Source: Aeromonas finlandensis
GTDB lineage: Bacteria; Pseudomonadota; Gammaproteobacteria; Enterobacterales; Aeromonadaceae
DNA: 64,000 nt
Assembly: GCF_000764645.1 (NCBI RefSeq)
Contig: NZ_JRGK01000015.1
Coordinates: 1 to 64,000 of the forward strand
Direction of reading: 5' to 3'
The translations under genes and the position numbers were made by a program. Below the pieces are notes generated by a model, which saw only the letters and a program-made list of their open reading frames with translations, was not told where the DNA came from and made no database searches. Position 1 is the stretch's first letter. The number at the start of each line of letters is the position of its first letter. Positions 7,222-15,958 of the stretch are shown piece by piece.

Positions 7222-8148
7222 CTACACCAGCTTGAGGCGCCGGTTGGTGCGCCCGCAAGCGCTCGGCTTGGCGAGCCAGTGCCCTTGCCAGTCGGTGGCC
7301 AGTCGTAGCAGGGGATACTCCAGATCGAGCCTTGTCACCACCAACTGGCCAGTCTCGTCGCCACTCACGGGGTTGCCGCTGGCGGGATCGATGATCTCGA
7401 CGATGCAGCTCTCGTTGACGATGAAGCCCTGACCGGGCTGACTCTCGTAGGCCACCACCCCCACATCCTGCCACACCAGACAGTTGAGGGCCGCAATGCC
7501 GTGAATGGCGCGCAGCGGTGCCGTTTCGGGATGGGTTGCTTCGCACAGTAGGGCACGGCGCAGCGAGTCGCTCGGGATCTCTGCCGCCTCGGCAGCCTCC
7601 AGCAGGTCGAGCAGGGTCACCAGCGGGCCGACATAGCCGGTGGGTTGATAGCGCAGCAGTGCCTCCAGCTGGCGCTGGGTATCGTGGGGCCCGCAAGGTA
7701 CCACGGGGGCACCCAGCTGACGGGCGCCGTTATCGAAGATAAAGGCGGTGGGGCCGGCGTGGTAGTCGTGGCCGTTGAGCATCACTTCCCCCGCCTTGAA
7801 GCCGGCGGCAAACAGCGCCCGGGCGGCGCCCCACCAGTCCGCCCCGGCATATTCGGGGATGGCCAGCTGGCCCGGACAGGAGAAGACCCGCAGTGCCTGA
7901 CTGGCGGGACGGCCAGTGAGACCGGCAAAGGGGGGGTGAGCCTGCTGGGCAGCAAACAGCTCGGTGCTGTCCAGCAAGGGAAGGGTGGCCAGTTCTGCCA
8001 GATCCTCGAGGTGACACTGGCGATAGGCGCTGGAGTAACCGGCGCAGTACTGACTGACATGGGTCAGCTGATGATTGAGCTGGTCCAGTTGCTGCTGTTC
8101 GCGCATGGCAGTGGGACGAATTTCCAGACCATCGTAATAGTGTTGCAT
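7222..8148 (-). CDS. Short PaaK-like adenylate-forming enzyme
   Basis: This 308-residue protein has features of the phenylacetate-CoA ligase (PaaK) family: an N-terminal helical segment with QYCAGYSSAYRQCHLEDLAELATLP, RVFSCPGQLAIPEY in the place of the family's SSGTTG phosphate loop, AALNCLVWQDVGVVAYE resembling the acyl-adenylate motif, and GDETGQLVVTRLDLEYPLLRLATDW resembling the TGE/R-D region. PaaK enzymes are about 430 residues; this one lacks most of the C-terminal AMP-binding subdomain. Activity as a CoA ligase is therefore doubtful. It may be a specialised or degenerate homologue. Confidence 0.65.
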   Translation of the reverse strand: MQHYYDGLEIRPTAMREQQQLDQLNHQLTHVSQYCAGYSSAYRQCHLEDLAELATLPLLDSTELFAAQQAHPPFAGLTGRPASQALRVFSCPGQLAIPEYAGADWWGAARALFAAGFKAGEVMLNGHDYHAGPTAFIFDNGARQLGAPVVPCGPHDTQRQLEALLRYQPTGYVGPLVTLLDLLEAAEAAEIPSDSLRRALLCEATHPETAPLRAIHGIAALNCLVWQDVGVVAYESQPGQGFIVNESCIVEIIDPASGNPVSGDETGQLVVTRLDLEYPLLRLATDWQGHWLAKPSACGRTNRRLKLV

Positions 8149-8303
8149 GGGGCCTCCTGGCGCCGTGAAACCTGCTCAAGAGTAGTCTGCTCGAGGGTAA
8201 AATGCCTGCCGTCATCCGTAGCCCAGCTCCGGGCTCCGGTTAGGCTGCGTCATGACTCTGGGATAAACTGGCCACTTTCCACTACGACTCAGGATGAGAA
8301 GCC

Positions 8304-8777
8304 ATGATTGCTGTAGGACAACCCCTGCCTGCGGGCGAATTTACCTTTATCACCGCCGAGGGCAAGCAACTGCGGGATAGCCACACGCTGTTTGCCAGTA
8401 AAAAAGTAGTGCTGTTTGCGGTGCCCGGCGCCTTTACCCCCACCTGTTCCAATGCCCATCTGCCGGGTTACGTGGTGCTGGCCGACCAGTTCATGGCCAA
8501 AGGGGTGGATGCCATCTGTTGTCTCTCGGTCAACGACGCCTTCGTGATGAAGGCATGGCAGACTGCCCAGAACGCCGAGGCGATCACCATGCTGGCGGAT
8601 GGCGACGGCAGCTGGACCCTGGCGTTGGGCCTTGCCAAGGATACCGGCGCCTTTGGCGGCGTGCGTGCCCAGCGCTTTGCGTTGATCGCCAATGATGGCG
8701 TGGTTGAGCAGCTGTTTGTGGAGGCGCCCGGCAAGTTCGAGGTCTCCGATGCCGCGAGTCTGCTGGCCGCACTGTGA
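8304..8777 (+). CDS. Peroxiredoxin (Prx5-like)
   Basis: A thiol peroxidase of 157 residues. The peroxidatic motif PGAFTPTCSNAHLPGY carries the catalytic Cys (about residue 48). CCLSVNDAFVMKAW and a C-terminal RFALIANDGVVEQLFVE follow, as in the 1-Cys/atypical Prx5 group that uses glutathione or thioredoxin. There is no fused glutaredoxin domain. It is a single gene divergent from the PaaK-like gene. Confidence 0.9.
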   Translation: MIAVGQPLPAGEFTFITAEGKQLRDSHTLFASKKVVLFAVPGAFTPTCSNAHLPGYVVLADQFMAKGVDAICCLSVNDAFVMKAWQTAQNAEAITMLADGDGSWTLALGLAKDTGAFGGVRAQRFALIANDGVVEQLFVEAPGKFEVSDAASLLAAL

Positions 8778-8903
8778 AATGTTAATCGCCGTTTGATTTT
8801 CCCTTGAAATGGGAGGTCGGCCAGTTACACTGGGCCACCTTTGTGGCAGGAGCCAGGCCCCGAGCCTGGCTCTGCTGTTTGCTGGCGATGGGATGGAGAG
8901 ATT

Positions 8904-9872
8904 ATGACCCTGGCTTTTGTTGCCCTGATTGCCGGACTGGCGCTGCTGGTCTGGAGTGCAGACAAATTTGTTGATGGCGCAGCCGCCACCGCCCGTTATG
9001 CGGGGATGCCGCCGCTGCTGATCGGTATGGTGATCATCGGTTTTGGCACCTCGGCCCCGGAGATGGTGGTCTCGGCACTGGCCGCCTCGCAGGGCAATCC
9101 CGGGTTGGCGCTCGGCAATGCCTATGGCTCCAACATCACCAATATCGCGCTGATCCTGGGTCTGACGGCACTGATCAGCCCCATCGCGGTGGCCTCTCAG
9201 GTAGTGCGCAAGGAGATCCCGATCCTGCTCGGTATTACCCTGCTCTCCGGCGCCCTGCTGATCGATGGCCATCTGGGCCGGATGGATGCCGCCATTCTGG
9301 GAGTCGTCTTCGTCGTTCTGATGGGGTGGTCCATTTGGGCTGGCATGAATGGCAAGGGGGATGCACTGGATGCGGAGACTGCCGAGGATATCGAGAGCGA
9401 GGGGATGTCCCTCAAGAGCGCCATTCTCTGGCTGGTTGTCGGGCTGGTGCTGCTGATCGGTGCGTCCCGTTTGCTGGTCTGGGGGGCGGTCACCATCGCT
9501 CAGGCGCTCGGTATCAGCGATCTGGTGATTGGTCTCACCATCGTCGCTATTGGTACTTCGCTGCCGGAGCTGGCCTCATCGCTGATCGCCATTCGCAAGA
9601 ACGAGCATGATCTGGCCCTTGGCAACGTGCTGGGCTCCAACCTGTTCAATACCCTGGCGGTGGTGGGGATTGCGGCGGGTATTCACCCGCTCGATGTGGC
9701 GCCGGAAGTGCTTACCCGTGACTGGAGCATCATGATGGGGCTGACCCTGTTGCTGCTGATGATGTGTCTGGGCCGCAAGGGACAGGGGCGGATCAACCGG
9801 CTGGAGGGGGGCGTGCTGCTGACGTGCTTTGTCGCCTATACCGGTTGGCTGCTGACCAGCCAGTTTATCTGA
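8904..9872 (+). CDS. Calcium/sodium antiporter (CaCA family, YrbG-like)
   Basis: A membrane protein of 322 residues with the two inverted alpha-repeats of cation exchangers: GFGTSAPEMVVSALAA with GNAYGSNITNIALILG in the first half, and AIGTSLPELASSLIA with GNVLGSNLFNTLAVVG in the second. An acidic cytoplasmic loop (DALDAETAEDIESEG) lies between the halves. It would exchange Ca2+ for Na+ or H+ across the inner membrane. The start at 8904 has GGAGAG upstream; a longer frame from 8841 is not needed. Confidence 0.9.
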   Translation: MTLAFVALIAGLALLVWSADKFVDGAAATARYAGMPPLLIGMVIIGFGTSAPEMVVSALAASQGNPGLALGNAYGSNITNIALILGLTALISPIAVASQVVRKEIPILLGITLLSGALLIDGHLGRMDAAILGVVFVVLMGWSIWAGMNGKGDALDAETAEDIESEGMSLKSAILWLVVGLVLLIGASRLLVWGAVTIAQALGISDLVIGLTIVAIGTSLPELASSLIAIRKNEHDLALGNVLGSNLFNTLAVVGIAAGIHPLDVAPEVLTRDWSIMMGLTLLLLMMCLGRKGQGRINRLEGGVLLTCFVAYTGWLLTSQFI

Positions 9873-9891
9873 TTGGTGCCGGTGCAATGAG

Positions 9892-9926
9892 AGAGGGGGA
9901 AGCTCAAGCTTCCCCCTCTTGTTTTT
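9892..9926. terminator. Terminator between the CaCA antiporter and the decarboxylase
   Basis: AGAGGGGGAAGCT/AGCTTCCCCCTCT stem with TTGTTTTTG after it. It lies between convergent genes and probably serves both. Confidence 0.8.
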
Positions 9927-9960
9927 GCCCAGTGAACCTGTTGGCGAGCGAGCGGTGTGC

Positions 9961-11127
9961 TCAGGCAACCGCCACCAGCTTCTGCCCCTTTTGGCTGCTG
10001 TCCAGAATCAGGATGCTCGCCTTGGGGAAGAAGTTGAAGGTGGAGGCCGATGCCCAGGTGTAGGCGCCCATCACCTTACCCACCACCAGCTCGCCGATAG
10101 CCAGATCCGGCAGCATGATGCCATCGCGGATCACATCCACGCTGTCGCAGGTGGGGCCGGAGAGCACCGAGTTGTGCTGCTCGCCGCTGGCATAGGGGGT
10201 GCTCACCGGATAGGTGACGTGGTCATAGAGCTGGCCGTTGTAGCTGCCGTAGAGGCCGTCATCCAGGTAGTACCAGATCTTGTCGCCGCGGTGGGCCTTG
10301 CCCATCACGCTGGAGACCGAGGTCATGGCTGGCGCGCTGATAAAGCGGCCCGGCTCGGCAATCTTCTGCACGGTGGCAGGCAGCTTGGCCAGCGCTTCGC
10401 GGATCGGGGCGCAGAAGCCGTCGATATCGAACTCGCCCCCTTCATAGTCGACCGGGAAACCACCGCCGATATCCAGCACCCAGGGTTTGAGCCCGAGCGC
10501 CCAGGCCTGTTCCATGATCTCGCGGCAGGCGTCGATGGCTTGCACATGGCGCCGTGAGTGGGGGACCTGCGAGCCGACGTGGAACGACAGCCCCATCACC
10601 TTGAGACCCTTGGCGTGCGCCAGTTGCAGCAGCGGCAGCGCCTGCTCCGGGGTACAGCCGAACTTCTTGGAGAGATCGACCTTGGTCTCGGGGTTCGGGA
10701 AGCTGACCCGCAGCAGCAGTTTCACTTCGTCCTTGTAGGGAATGAACTTCTCCAGCTCCAGCGGGTTGTCGTAGACAAACACGGTGCAGCCGTACTCCAG
10801 CGCATAACGGATATCGCTGTCGCGCTTGATGGGATGGGTATGAATGCAACGTCCCGGGCGAACCCCCTGACTGCGCACCAGATCCACTTCGCCATTGGTG
10901 GCCAGATCGAAACAGGCCCCCTCTTCCTTCAAGACAGAGACCACCGCCTCGTGGGGCAGGGGTTTGAGTGCATAGTGCAATCGTACATCGGGCAGGGCGG
11001 CGGCCAGCGCCCGATACTGTTTGCGGACGGCTGCCTTGTCGAGCAGCAGCAGGGGGGAGCCGAATTGTTCAACCAGCTGACGGTAATCTTGTGCGACCAC
11101 ATCTTTTGCAACCAGGGTCTCGTTCAT
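9961..11127 (-). CDS. Type III PLP-dependent ornithine/lysine decarboxylase
   Basis: This 388-residue alanine-racemase-fold decarboxylase resembles eukaryotic ODC. HYALKPLPHEAV contains the lysine that binds PLP, LSFHVGSQ is the substrate/PLP segment, VLDIGGGFPVDYEG is the glycine-rich phosphate loop, EPGR follows, and GPTCDSVDV carries the active-site Cys-Asp of the second subunit. It would form putrescine or cadaverine. Members of this bacterial group (for example in Vibrio) accept both ornithine and lysine, so the substrate preference is open. It is transcribed away from the riboswitch region. Confidence 0.88.
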   Translation of the reverse strand: MNETLVAKDVVAQDYRQLVEQFGSPLLLLDKAAVRKQYRALAAALPDVRLHYALKPLPHEAVVSVLKEEGACFDLATNGEVDLVRSQGVRPGRCIHTHPIKRDSDIRYALEYGCTVFVYDNPLELEKFIPYKDEVKLLLRVSFPNPETKVDLSKKFGCTPEQALPLLQLAHAKGLKVMGLSFHVGSQVPHSRRHVQAIDACREIMEQAWALGLKPWVLDIGGGFPVDYEGGEFDIDGFCAPIREALAKLPATVQKIAEPGRFISAPAMTSVSSVMGKAHRGDKIWYYLDDGLYGSYNGQLYDHVTYPVSTPYASGEQHNSVLSGPTCDSVDVIRDGIMLPDLAIGELVVGKVMGAYTWASASTFNFFPKASILILDSSQKGQKLVAVA

Positions 11128-11487
11128 TCTCTTTTGGTCATCCTTAGGGGGCGTGATATGCCCAAGCCATATGCGATTGAACCGGCGACGGCCGGGTCAG
11201 GCGAGCGGTCCGGTGGGACCAACCGAACACAGTGCATAAATTGATGGCAAAGTGCTTGGTTATGCGCCGGATTATCGGCTTATTGATTCTGTGTGCAAGC
11301 ATTTTGATTGGATATGTCGGCAAGTTTTTCTTAACGAAACGAGAGAGAGCCCTGTTCTCTATCCGGCACTTTTCCCGTTCGGGTCGCATTTCAGTCGTTA
11401 GTGCCTAACTTGTTGATAGTTAACCAACATTTAACAAGGTGGTGAGGTTTTGCCCGGAGGGCAAAAAAGTGCGGCGGTCGGATTTCA

Positions 11488-11507
11488 AGTGCGAGACAGC
11501 TCACATT
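11488..11507 (+). promoter_or_regulatory. CRP-like site upstream of the glycine riboswitch
   Basis: TGCGA-GACAGC-TCACA at 11490-11505 matches nine of the ten conserved CRP positions (TGTGA-N6-TCACA). It is 50-70 bases before the first aptamer, where promoter elements are expected. Function is inferred. Confidence 0.45.
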
Positions 11508-11556
11508 TTTTGGATTAACATGCCCGCTTCCTAATCCAAACTAGTTCGGATGAAGG

Positions 11557-11747
11557 TAGCAGGAGAGTGATGGGCAACCATCCACCGAAGAAGTGAATCT
11601 TTCAGGTACCGGGCAACCGGTGTGGACTGCTACTGGACGATACTCTGGAGAGACCCGTTAAATCGGGCGCCGAAGGAGCAAGGCACCATGACTACCCGCA
11701 AGGGCAGGCTGGCGCCGGAAACTCTCAGGCAAAAGGACAGAGGGGAT
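11557..11747 (+). ncRNA. Tandem glycine riboswitch
   Basis: Two glycine aptamers lie in series. The first (about 11557-11654) has GGAGAG, CACCGAAGAAGTGAATCTTTCAGG and ends ACTCTGGAGAGACC. The second (about 11655-11747) has GGCGCCGAAGGAGCAA, GCGCCGGAAACTCTCAGGCAAAAGGACAGAGGGG. These are the conserved cores of the two-aptamer gcvT-type glycine riboswitch, joined by a short linker. It precedes an AgcS alanine/glycine symporter, a common target. Glycine binding would switch expression through the downstream platform. Confidence 0.93.
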
Positions 11748-11981
11748 GGGATGGTTGTACCTGAGCTTGGAACTGTTCACGATCTGTAACGAGAGGTCGT
11801 CAGCAAGGTAAAGAGCAGCGCAGGAACCGGAGTGTATGTAAATACATGAGCCTCTCGGTCCCACATAAGCGAGCTGCACATGAGCCTTGATCACGGCCTC
11901 GCAGTAAGAGTGTGAACACGTTCTTGGCCCGCATCCGATCGCCTCTGGCTGATCGTGACACCTATGGGAAGATCATCCTTC

Positions 11982-12011
11982 TCCTCCTTAATTTCTGTTT
12001 CTTAAGGAGGA
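11982..12011 (+). promoter_or_regulatory. Shine-Dalgarno-sequestering hairpin of the glycine riboswitch
   Basis: TCCTCCTTAA at 11982-11991 is the perfect complement of TTAAGGAGGA at 12002-12011, the ribosome binding site of the symporter gene. With a 10-base loop this hides the site. The riboswitch therefore probably controls translation initiation. It is separated from the aptamers by about 230 bases. Confidence 0.75.
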
Positions 12012-12014
12012 TGC

Positions 12015-13391
12015 ATGTCATCAATTCAATCGGCGTTAACCGCCATCGATAGCTTTATTTGGGGTCCGCCCCTGCTGATCCTGCTGGTCGGGACCGGTAT
12101 CTATCTCACCCTGCGTCTGGGTCTGCTTCAGGTCGTGCGCTTGCCGCTCGCTCTGCGACTGGTCTTTGGCCGCGATCAGGGGCAGGGCAAGCAGGGGGAT
12201 GTCTCCAGCTTCGGCGCTCTCTGTACTGCTCTCTCTGCCACCATTGGCACCGGCAACATCGTCGGGGTGGCCACCGCCATCAAACTGGGGGGCCCCGGAG
12301 CCCTGTTCTGGATGTGGATGGCGGCGCTGTTCGGTATGGCCACCAAGTACGCCGAGTGTCTGCTGGCGGTTAAATATCGCGAGCATGATGCCAACGGCCA
12401 GATGGCGGGCGGCCCCATGTACTATCTGGAGAAGGGGCTCGGCTCTAAGCCGCTCGCCAAGCTGTTTGCCCTGTTTGGCATCGGTGTCGCCTTCTTCGGG
12501 ATCGGTACCTTCCCGCAGGTCAATGCCATCTCCGACGCCATGAGCCTCTCCTTCTCGGTGCCCCGTGAAGCGACCGCCGTAGTGCTGACCCTGATCGTGG
12601 CGCTGGTGACCCTGGGAGGGATCAAGTCCATATCCAGCGTGTCGAGCAAGGTGGTGCCCTTCATGGCCATCTTCTACATCGTCGCCTGTCTGGGCGTGCT
12701 GGTGAACAACGCCAGCGCCCTGCCCGATGCCGTTATGCTGGTGATCGAGAGTGCCTTCACCGGCCATGCGGCGACCGGCGGCTTCGTCGGTGCCAGCATC
12801 ATGCTGGCCATTCAGTCTGGGGTGGCGCGCGGGGTCTTCTCCAACGAGTCGGGGCTGGGCTCTGCACCCATCGCGGCGGCGGCGGCCAAGACCGATTCGT
12901 GCGTGGAACAGGGGCTGGTCTCCATGACCGGTACCTTCATCGACACCATCATCATCTGCACCATGACCGGCCTGACCCTGGTGGTGACCGGAGTGTGGAG
13001 CGGCGATGCAAGCGGCGCGGCCATGACCAGTCTGGCTTTTGCCCAGGGGCTTGATGCCCATGTCGGCCAGTATCTGGTGAGCATTGGCCTCCTGTTCTTC
13101 GCTTTTACCACCATCCTTGGCTGGAACTACTACGGCGAGCGCTGCACCGAATACCTGTTTGGGGTTAAGGCGATCAAGCCCTATCGTCTGGTCTATCTGG
13201 CGCTGGTGGCGAGCGGTGCTTTCCTCCATCTGGATATGATTTGGCTGTTGGCCGACATCGTTAACGGTCTGATGGCGGTGCCCAACCTCATCGGCCTGAT
13301 TGGCCTGCGCCATGTGGTGATCGCCGAGACCCGCGCCTACTTTAGCCGGGATCTGGATAGCGAAGCTGAACCGGAGCCGCAGACGGCCTGA
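12015..13391 (+). CDS. Alanine/glycine:cation symporter (AgcS family)
   Basis: A 458-residue inner-membrane symporter. The signature region near the first helices reads GDVSSFGALCTALSATIGTGNIVGVATA. FGMATKYAECLLAVKYRE, MAGGPMYYLEKG and FSNESGLGSAPIAAAAA are typical of the family. It imports alanine or glycine with Na+. The glycine riboswitch upstream points to glycine as the relevant substrate. Start at 12015: the nearby ATG at 12011 runs into a stop after 13 codons. Confidence 0.92.
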   Translation: MSSIQSALTAIDSFIWGPPLLILLVGTGIYLTLRLGLLQVVRLPLALRLVFGRDQGQGKQGDVSSFGALCTALSATIGTGNIVGVATAIKLGGPGALFWMWMAALFGMATKYAECLLAVKYREHDANGQMAGGPMYYLEKGLGSKPLAKLFALFGIGVAFFGIGTFPQVNAISDAMSLSFSVPREATAVVLTLIVALVTLGGIKSISSVSSKVVPFMAIFYIVACLGVLVNNASALPDAVMLVIESAFTGHAATGGFVGASIMLAIQSGVARGVFSNESGLGSAPIAAAAAKTDSCVEQGLVSMTGTFIDTIIICTMTGLTLVVTGVWSGDASGAAMTSLAFAQGLDAHVGQYLVSIGLLFFAFTTILGWNYYGERCTEYLFGVKAIKPYRLVYLALVASGAFLHLDMIWLLADIVNGLMAVPNLIGLIGLRHVVIAETRAYFSRDLDSEAEPEPQTA

Positions 13392-13430
13392 ACGCCTCAG
13401 AGCGTTTCACGTTCCCCTTGAAATGAACAA

Positions 13431-13457
13431 GCCACGACTCGGGTCGTGGCTTTTTTG
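13431..13457 (+). terminator. Terminator after the AgcS symporter
   Basis: GCCACGAC-TCGG-GTCGTGGC followed by TTTTTT. Confidence 0.85.
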
Positions 13458-13483
13458 TGCGCTATGCCATGGACGGGCGTGTT

Positions 13484-13519
13484 CCCTCACCCTCCGGGAG
13501 AGGAGGATCAGGGTGAGGG
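13484..13519. repeat. Palindrome CCCTCACCCT...AGGGTGAGGG
   Basis: A perfect 10-bp inverted repeat with a 16-base loop overlaps the stop codon of the lipoate ligase-like gene. It probably ends transcription of that minus-strand gene, although no strong T-run is present. Confidence 0.5.
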
Positions 13520-14224
13520 GAATAGCCCCTCGCTCAGCAGGCTATCCAGACGTGCTCGCACTTTCTCTACCAGTGCCTGATCGCTACCGCGCCAATCGAT
13601 GCAGCTTGCCAGCGTGGTGGAGGTTCCCGTCATAAAGCGCAGTTCGCCGCCCGCCAACTCGTAGAAGCGGCTCGCCATCCTGGTTCCCTCATCCACATCG
13701 CCAGCAACCAGCAGCATGGCTTGCGCCAGCACGGCGCCCTGGTGATCCTGCCCCGGCGCCAGCCAGCGCTGGGCGGTGCCGGTGATCTTGCGTGCACCGA
13801 TCACCAGATTGTACTGACCATCGCAAAAGGATCCGGGCACGAAGTCGTAACTTCCCGCAAGGCCGTACTCTGCCAGCAGGGTCAGCAGCGGCGCGCCCAG
13901 CAGCCGGTAGTAGTGGGCGAGATCTGTGGTGGTGCGGGGCAGCAGCAAGGATAGGTTGAGAATACCCGCCCCGTGAGGCACGGCGGTGCCGCCGCTGTCG
14001 CGCACATGTACCGGCCACCCTTCATCTGCAAGTTGCTGGCAGGCGGCTGCGTAATGGGGGAAGCGGGTATCCTTGCGGGTGACAATCAGGCATTGGGGCG
14101 CCTGCCAGAGGTGCGCGCGGGGCTGACCGTCATGGGCACAGTCGCGCAGCCAGCGCTGCTCTTGCTCCAGAATCTGTGCGGGGGAAGTTGTGGCGGGGAG
14201 GGGAGAGAGCAGGCGATAGGGCAT
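13508..14224 (-). CDS. Lipoate--protein ligase A-like protein
   Basis: A 238-residue protein of the biotin/lipoate ligase fold: CLIVTRKDTRFPHY near the N-terminus, the family signature VRDSGGTAVPHGAGILNLSLLLP around residues 80-102, and DGQYNLVIGARKITGTAQRW with the catalytic lysine. It would attach lipoate or octanoate to carrier domains, or act as an octanoyl-transferase relative. It is shorter than E. coli LplA (no C-terminal accessory domain). The start at 14224 has GAGGA upstream. Confidence 0.75.
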   Translation of the reverse strand: MPYRLLSPLPATTSPAQILEQEQRWLRDCAHDGQPRAHLWQAPQCLIVTRKDTRFPHYAAACQQLADEGWPVHVRDSGGTAVPHGAGILNLSLLLPRTTTDLAHYYRLLGAPLLTLLAEYGLAGSYDFVPGSFCDGQYNLVIGARKITGTAQRWLAPGQDHQGAVLAQAMLLVAGDVDEGTRMASRFYELAGGELRFMTGTSTTLASCIDWRGSDQALVEKVRARLDSLLSEGLFPSP

Positions 14225-14279
14225 GGCGGCATCCTCAAAAAAGGCTGCCCAGCACACTACCCGTGGCGACTGGCAAGGT

Positions 14280-14302
14280 AAAGCCCCGCAGTGCGGGGCT
14301 TT
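14280..14302 (-). terminator. Terminator after xanP
   Basis: AAAGCCCCGCA-G-TGCGGGGCTTT is a near-perfect palindrome between the xanP stop and the start of the upstream lipoate-ligase gene. Its minus-strand 3' side ends in TTT. Confidence 0.7.
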
Positions 14303-14326
14303 GGTTTGCTATCGGTGGGCGATGTC

Positions 14327-15724
14327 TCAGGAGTGACGCGGTTCGCGCTTTGGCAGCAGCAGGTTCATCACGATGGCGGTGATGCCGCCGGTGGCGACGC
14401 CGTAGGAGAGCACGCTTCTGGCCAGCTCCGGCAGGTGTTGCAGCACTTCCGGCACCTGCGCCACACCCAGCCCCATGGCGAGCGATACCGCCAGGATCAT
14501 CAGGGCGCGGCGATCCAGCTCCTCGCGGGCGATGATGCGCACCCCGGCGGCGGCGATGGTGCCGAACATCACTATGGTGGCGCCGCCCAGCACGGGCTCG
14601 GGGATCTGCTGTACCAGACTGGCGACCGCCGGGAACAGGCCGAGCAGCGCCAGCATGGCGGCGATAAAGAGGCCCACATGGCGGCTGGCCACCCCGGTCA
14701 GCTGAATAACGCCGTTGTTCTGGGCGAAGGTGGACATGGGGAAGGTGGAGAAAACCGCCGCCAGCATGGAGTTGGCACCATCAGCCAGTACGCCCCCCTT
14801 GATCCGCTCCATATAGACAGGCCCTTCCAGCGGCTCGCCGGAGATATCCGAAGTGGCGGTCATGTCGCCGATCGCTTCGAGCGCTGTCACCACGAAGATG
14901 ATGGCGAGCGGCACGAACAGCTGCCAATCAAAGCCGAGGCCGTAGTGGAGCGGAATGGGCACCATCACCAGCGGACCATCAAAGGTGGGGGCGCTCACTT
15001 TGCCCAGCAGCAGCGCCACGGCATAGCCTGCCAGCATGGCGATCATGATGGCGGAGAGGCGCAGCCAGGGGTTACGACTGCGCTGCAGCAGCACGATAAG
15101 GCCGAGCACCAGCAGGGAGAGGAAGAGGTTGGTGTGGCTGGCAAAGCTGCCATCAGAGAGGGCGGCATAACCGCCGCCCATGCTGATGAGACCCACCTTG
15201 ATCAGGGTCAGGCCGATCAGCAGCACCACGATACCGGTCACCAGCGGGGTGATGATCCGTTTCACCAGATGGAGGAAGCGGCTCATCACCACAATGGTGA
15301 GGGCGGCCGCCAGCATGGTACCGAACAGGGTGCCCAGCAGGTCTTCGGTGGGCATGGCGGCCTGTTTGAGGGCGAGACCGGAGGCGATGATGGGGCCGAG
15401 GAAGTTGAAGCTGGTGCCCTGTACCGAGAGGAGGCCGGAACCGATGGGGCCGAAGCGGCGAGTTTGAATGAAGGAGGCGATGCCGGACATGACCAGCGAC
15501 ATGGAGACGATATAACGGGTGTCGGCGGCAGGGAGGCCGAGGGCATTGGCGATAATCAGGGGCGGGGTAATGATGGCGACAAACATGGCGAGCATATGCT
15601 GCAGGGCGGCGAACAGTGTCTGGGGCAGGGGTGGTACATCGTCTATGCCGTAGACCAGTTCGCTATGGGCTCGCCTGGGGGGATGTGCCTCTGGGGTGAT
15701 GCGTGTGGCAGCAGCCTGTTCCAT
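14327..15724 (-). CDS. xanP: Xanthine permease (NCS2 family)
   Basis: A 465-residue nucleobase:H+ symporter. Family features are [22 protein letters not shown] near the first helix, [12 protein letters not shown], the QRSRNPW loop, [22 protein letters not shown] (the conserved Glu and Asp of helix 8) and [19 protein letters not shown]. The length and the ETGD-like segment match E. coli XanP/XanQ, and an N-terminal YGIDDVPP is shared with XanP. It would import xanthine. A PurR-like box lies upstream. Confidence 0.88.
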   Translation of the reverse strand: MEQAAATRITPEAHPPRRAHSELVYGIDDVPPLPQTLFAALQHMLAMFVAIITPPLIIANALGLPAADTRYIVSMSLVMSGIASFIQTRRFGPIGSGLLSVQGTSFNFLGPIIASGLALKQAAMPTEDLLGTLFGTMLAAALTIVVMSRFLHLVKRIITPLVTGIVVLLIGLTLIKVGLISMGGGYAALSDGSFASHTNLFLSLLVLGLIVLLQRSRNPWLRLSAIMIAMLAGYAVALLLGKVSAPTFDGPLVMVPIPLHYGLGFDWQLFVPLAIIFVVTALEAIGDMTATSDISGEPLEGPVYMERIKGGVLADGANSMLAAVFSTFPMSTFAQNNGVIQLTGVASRHVGLFIAAMLALLGLFPAVASLVQQIPEPVLGGATIVMFGTIAAAGVRIIAREELDRRALMILAVSLAMGLGVAQVPEVLQHLPELARSVLSYGVATGGITAIVMNLLLPKREPRHS

Positions 15725-15834
15725 AAGTACCTCGAATTGTGTGGGGAGGGGGAGAAAATTGGGCGCTATTTTAGTGATTGAAATGGCGCTGACCAGCGCT
15801 AATTATGCGAAAAAAGGTTTATTTTTTGATGGGT

Positions 15835-15850
15835 TGAAACGTTTGCGCGC
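15835..15850 (-). promoter_or_regulatory. PurR-like operator upstream of xanP
   Basis: The minus strand reads GCGCGCAAACGTTTCA, containing the PurR core GCAAACGTTT, about 110 bases before the xanP start. Purine repression of a xanthine permease is biologically sensible. The call rests on the motif only. Confidence 0.6.
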
Positions 15851-15958
15851 TGCGATTATCATCTGTCGGTTTGTGTGATCCTTGTCACTGTTTAATTTTC
15901 CCTTGCCCCCCCCTACATCGGTGTAGAATGAGCCCTTTGTAGTTGTGTGGAGATCCTG

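Noticed and set aside
14291-15781. A 496-codon plus-strand frame opposite xanP
   Set aside because: It is rich in His, Gln and Gly and lacks any recognisable domain. It is the antisense shadow of a well-supported permease gene.
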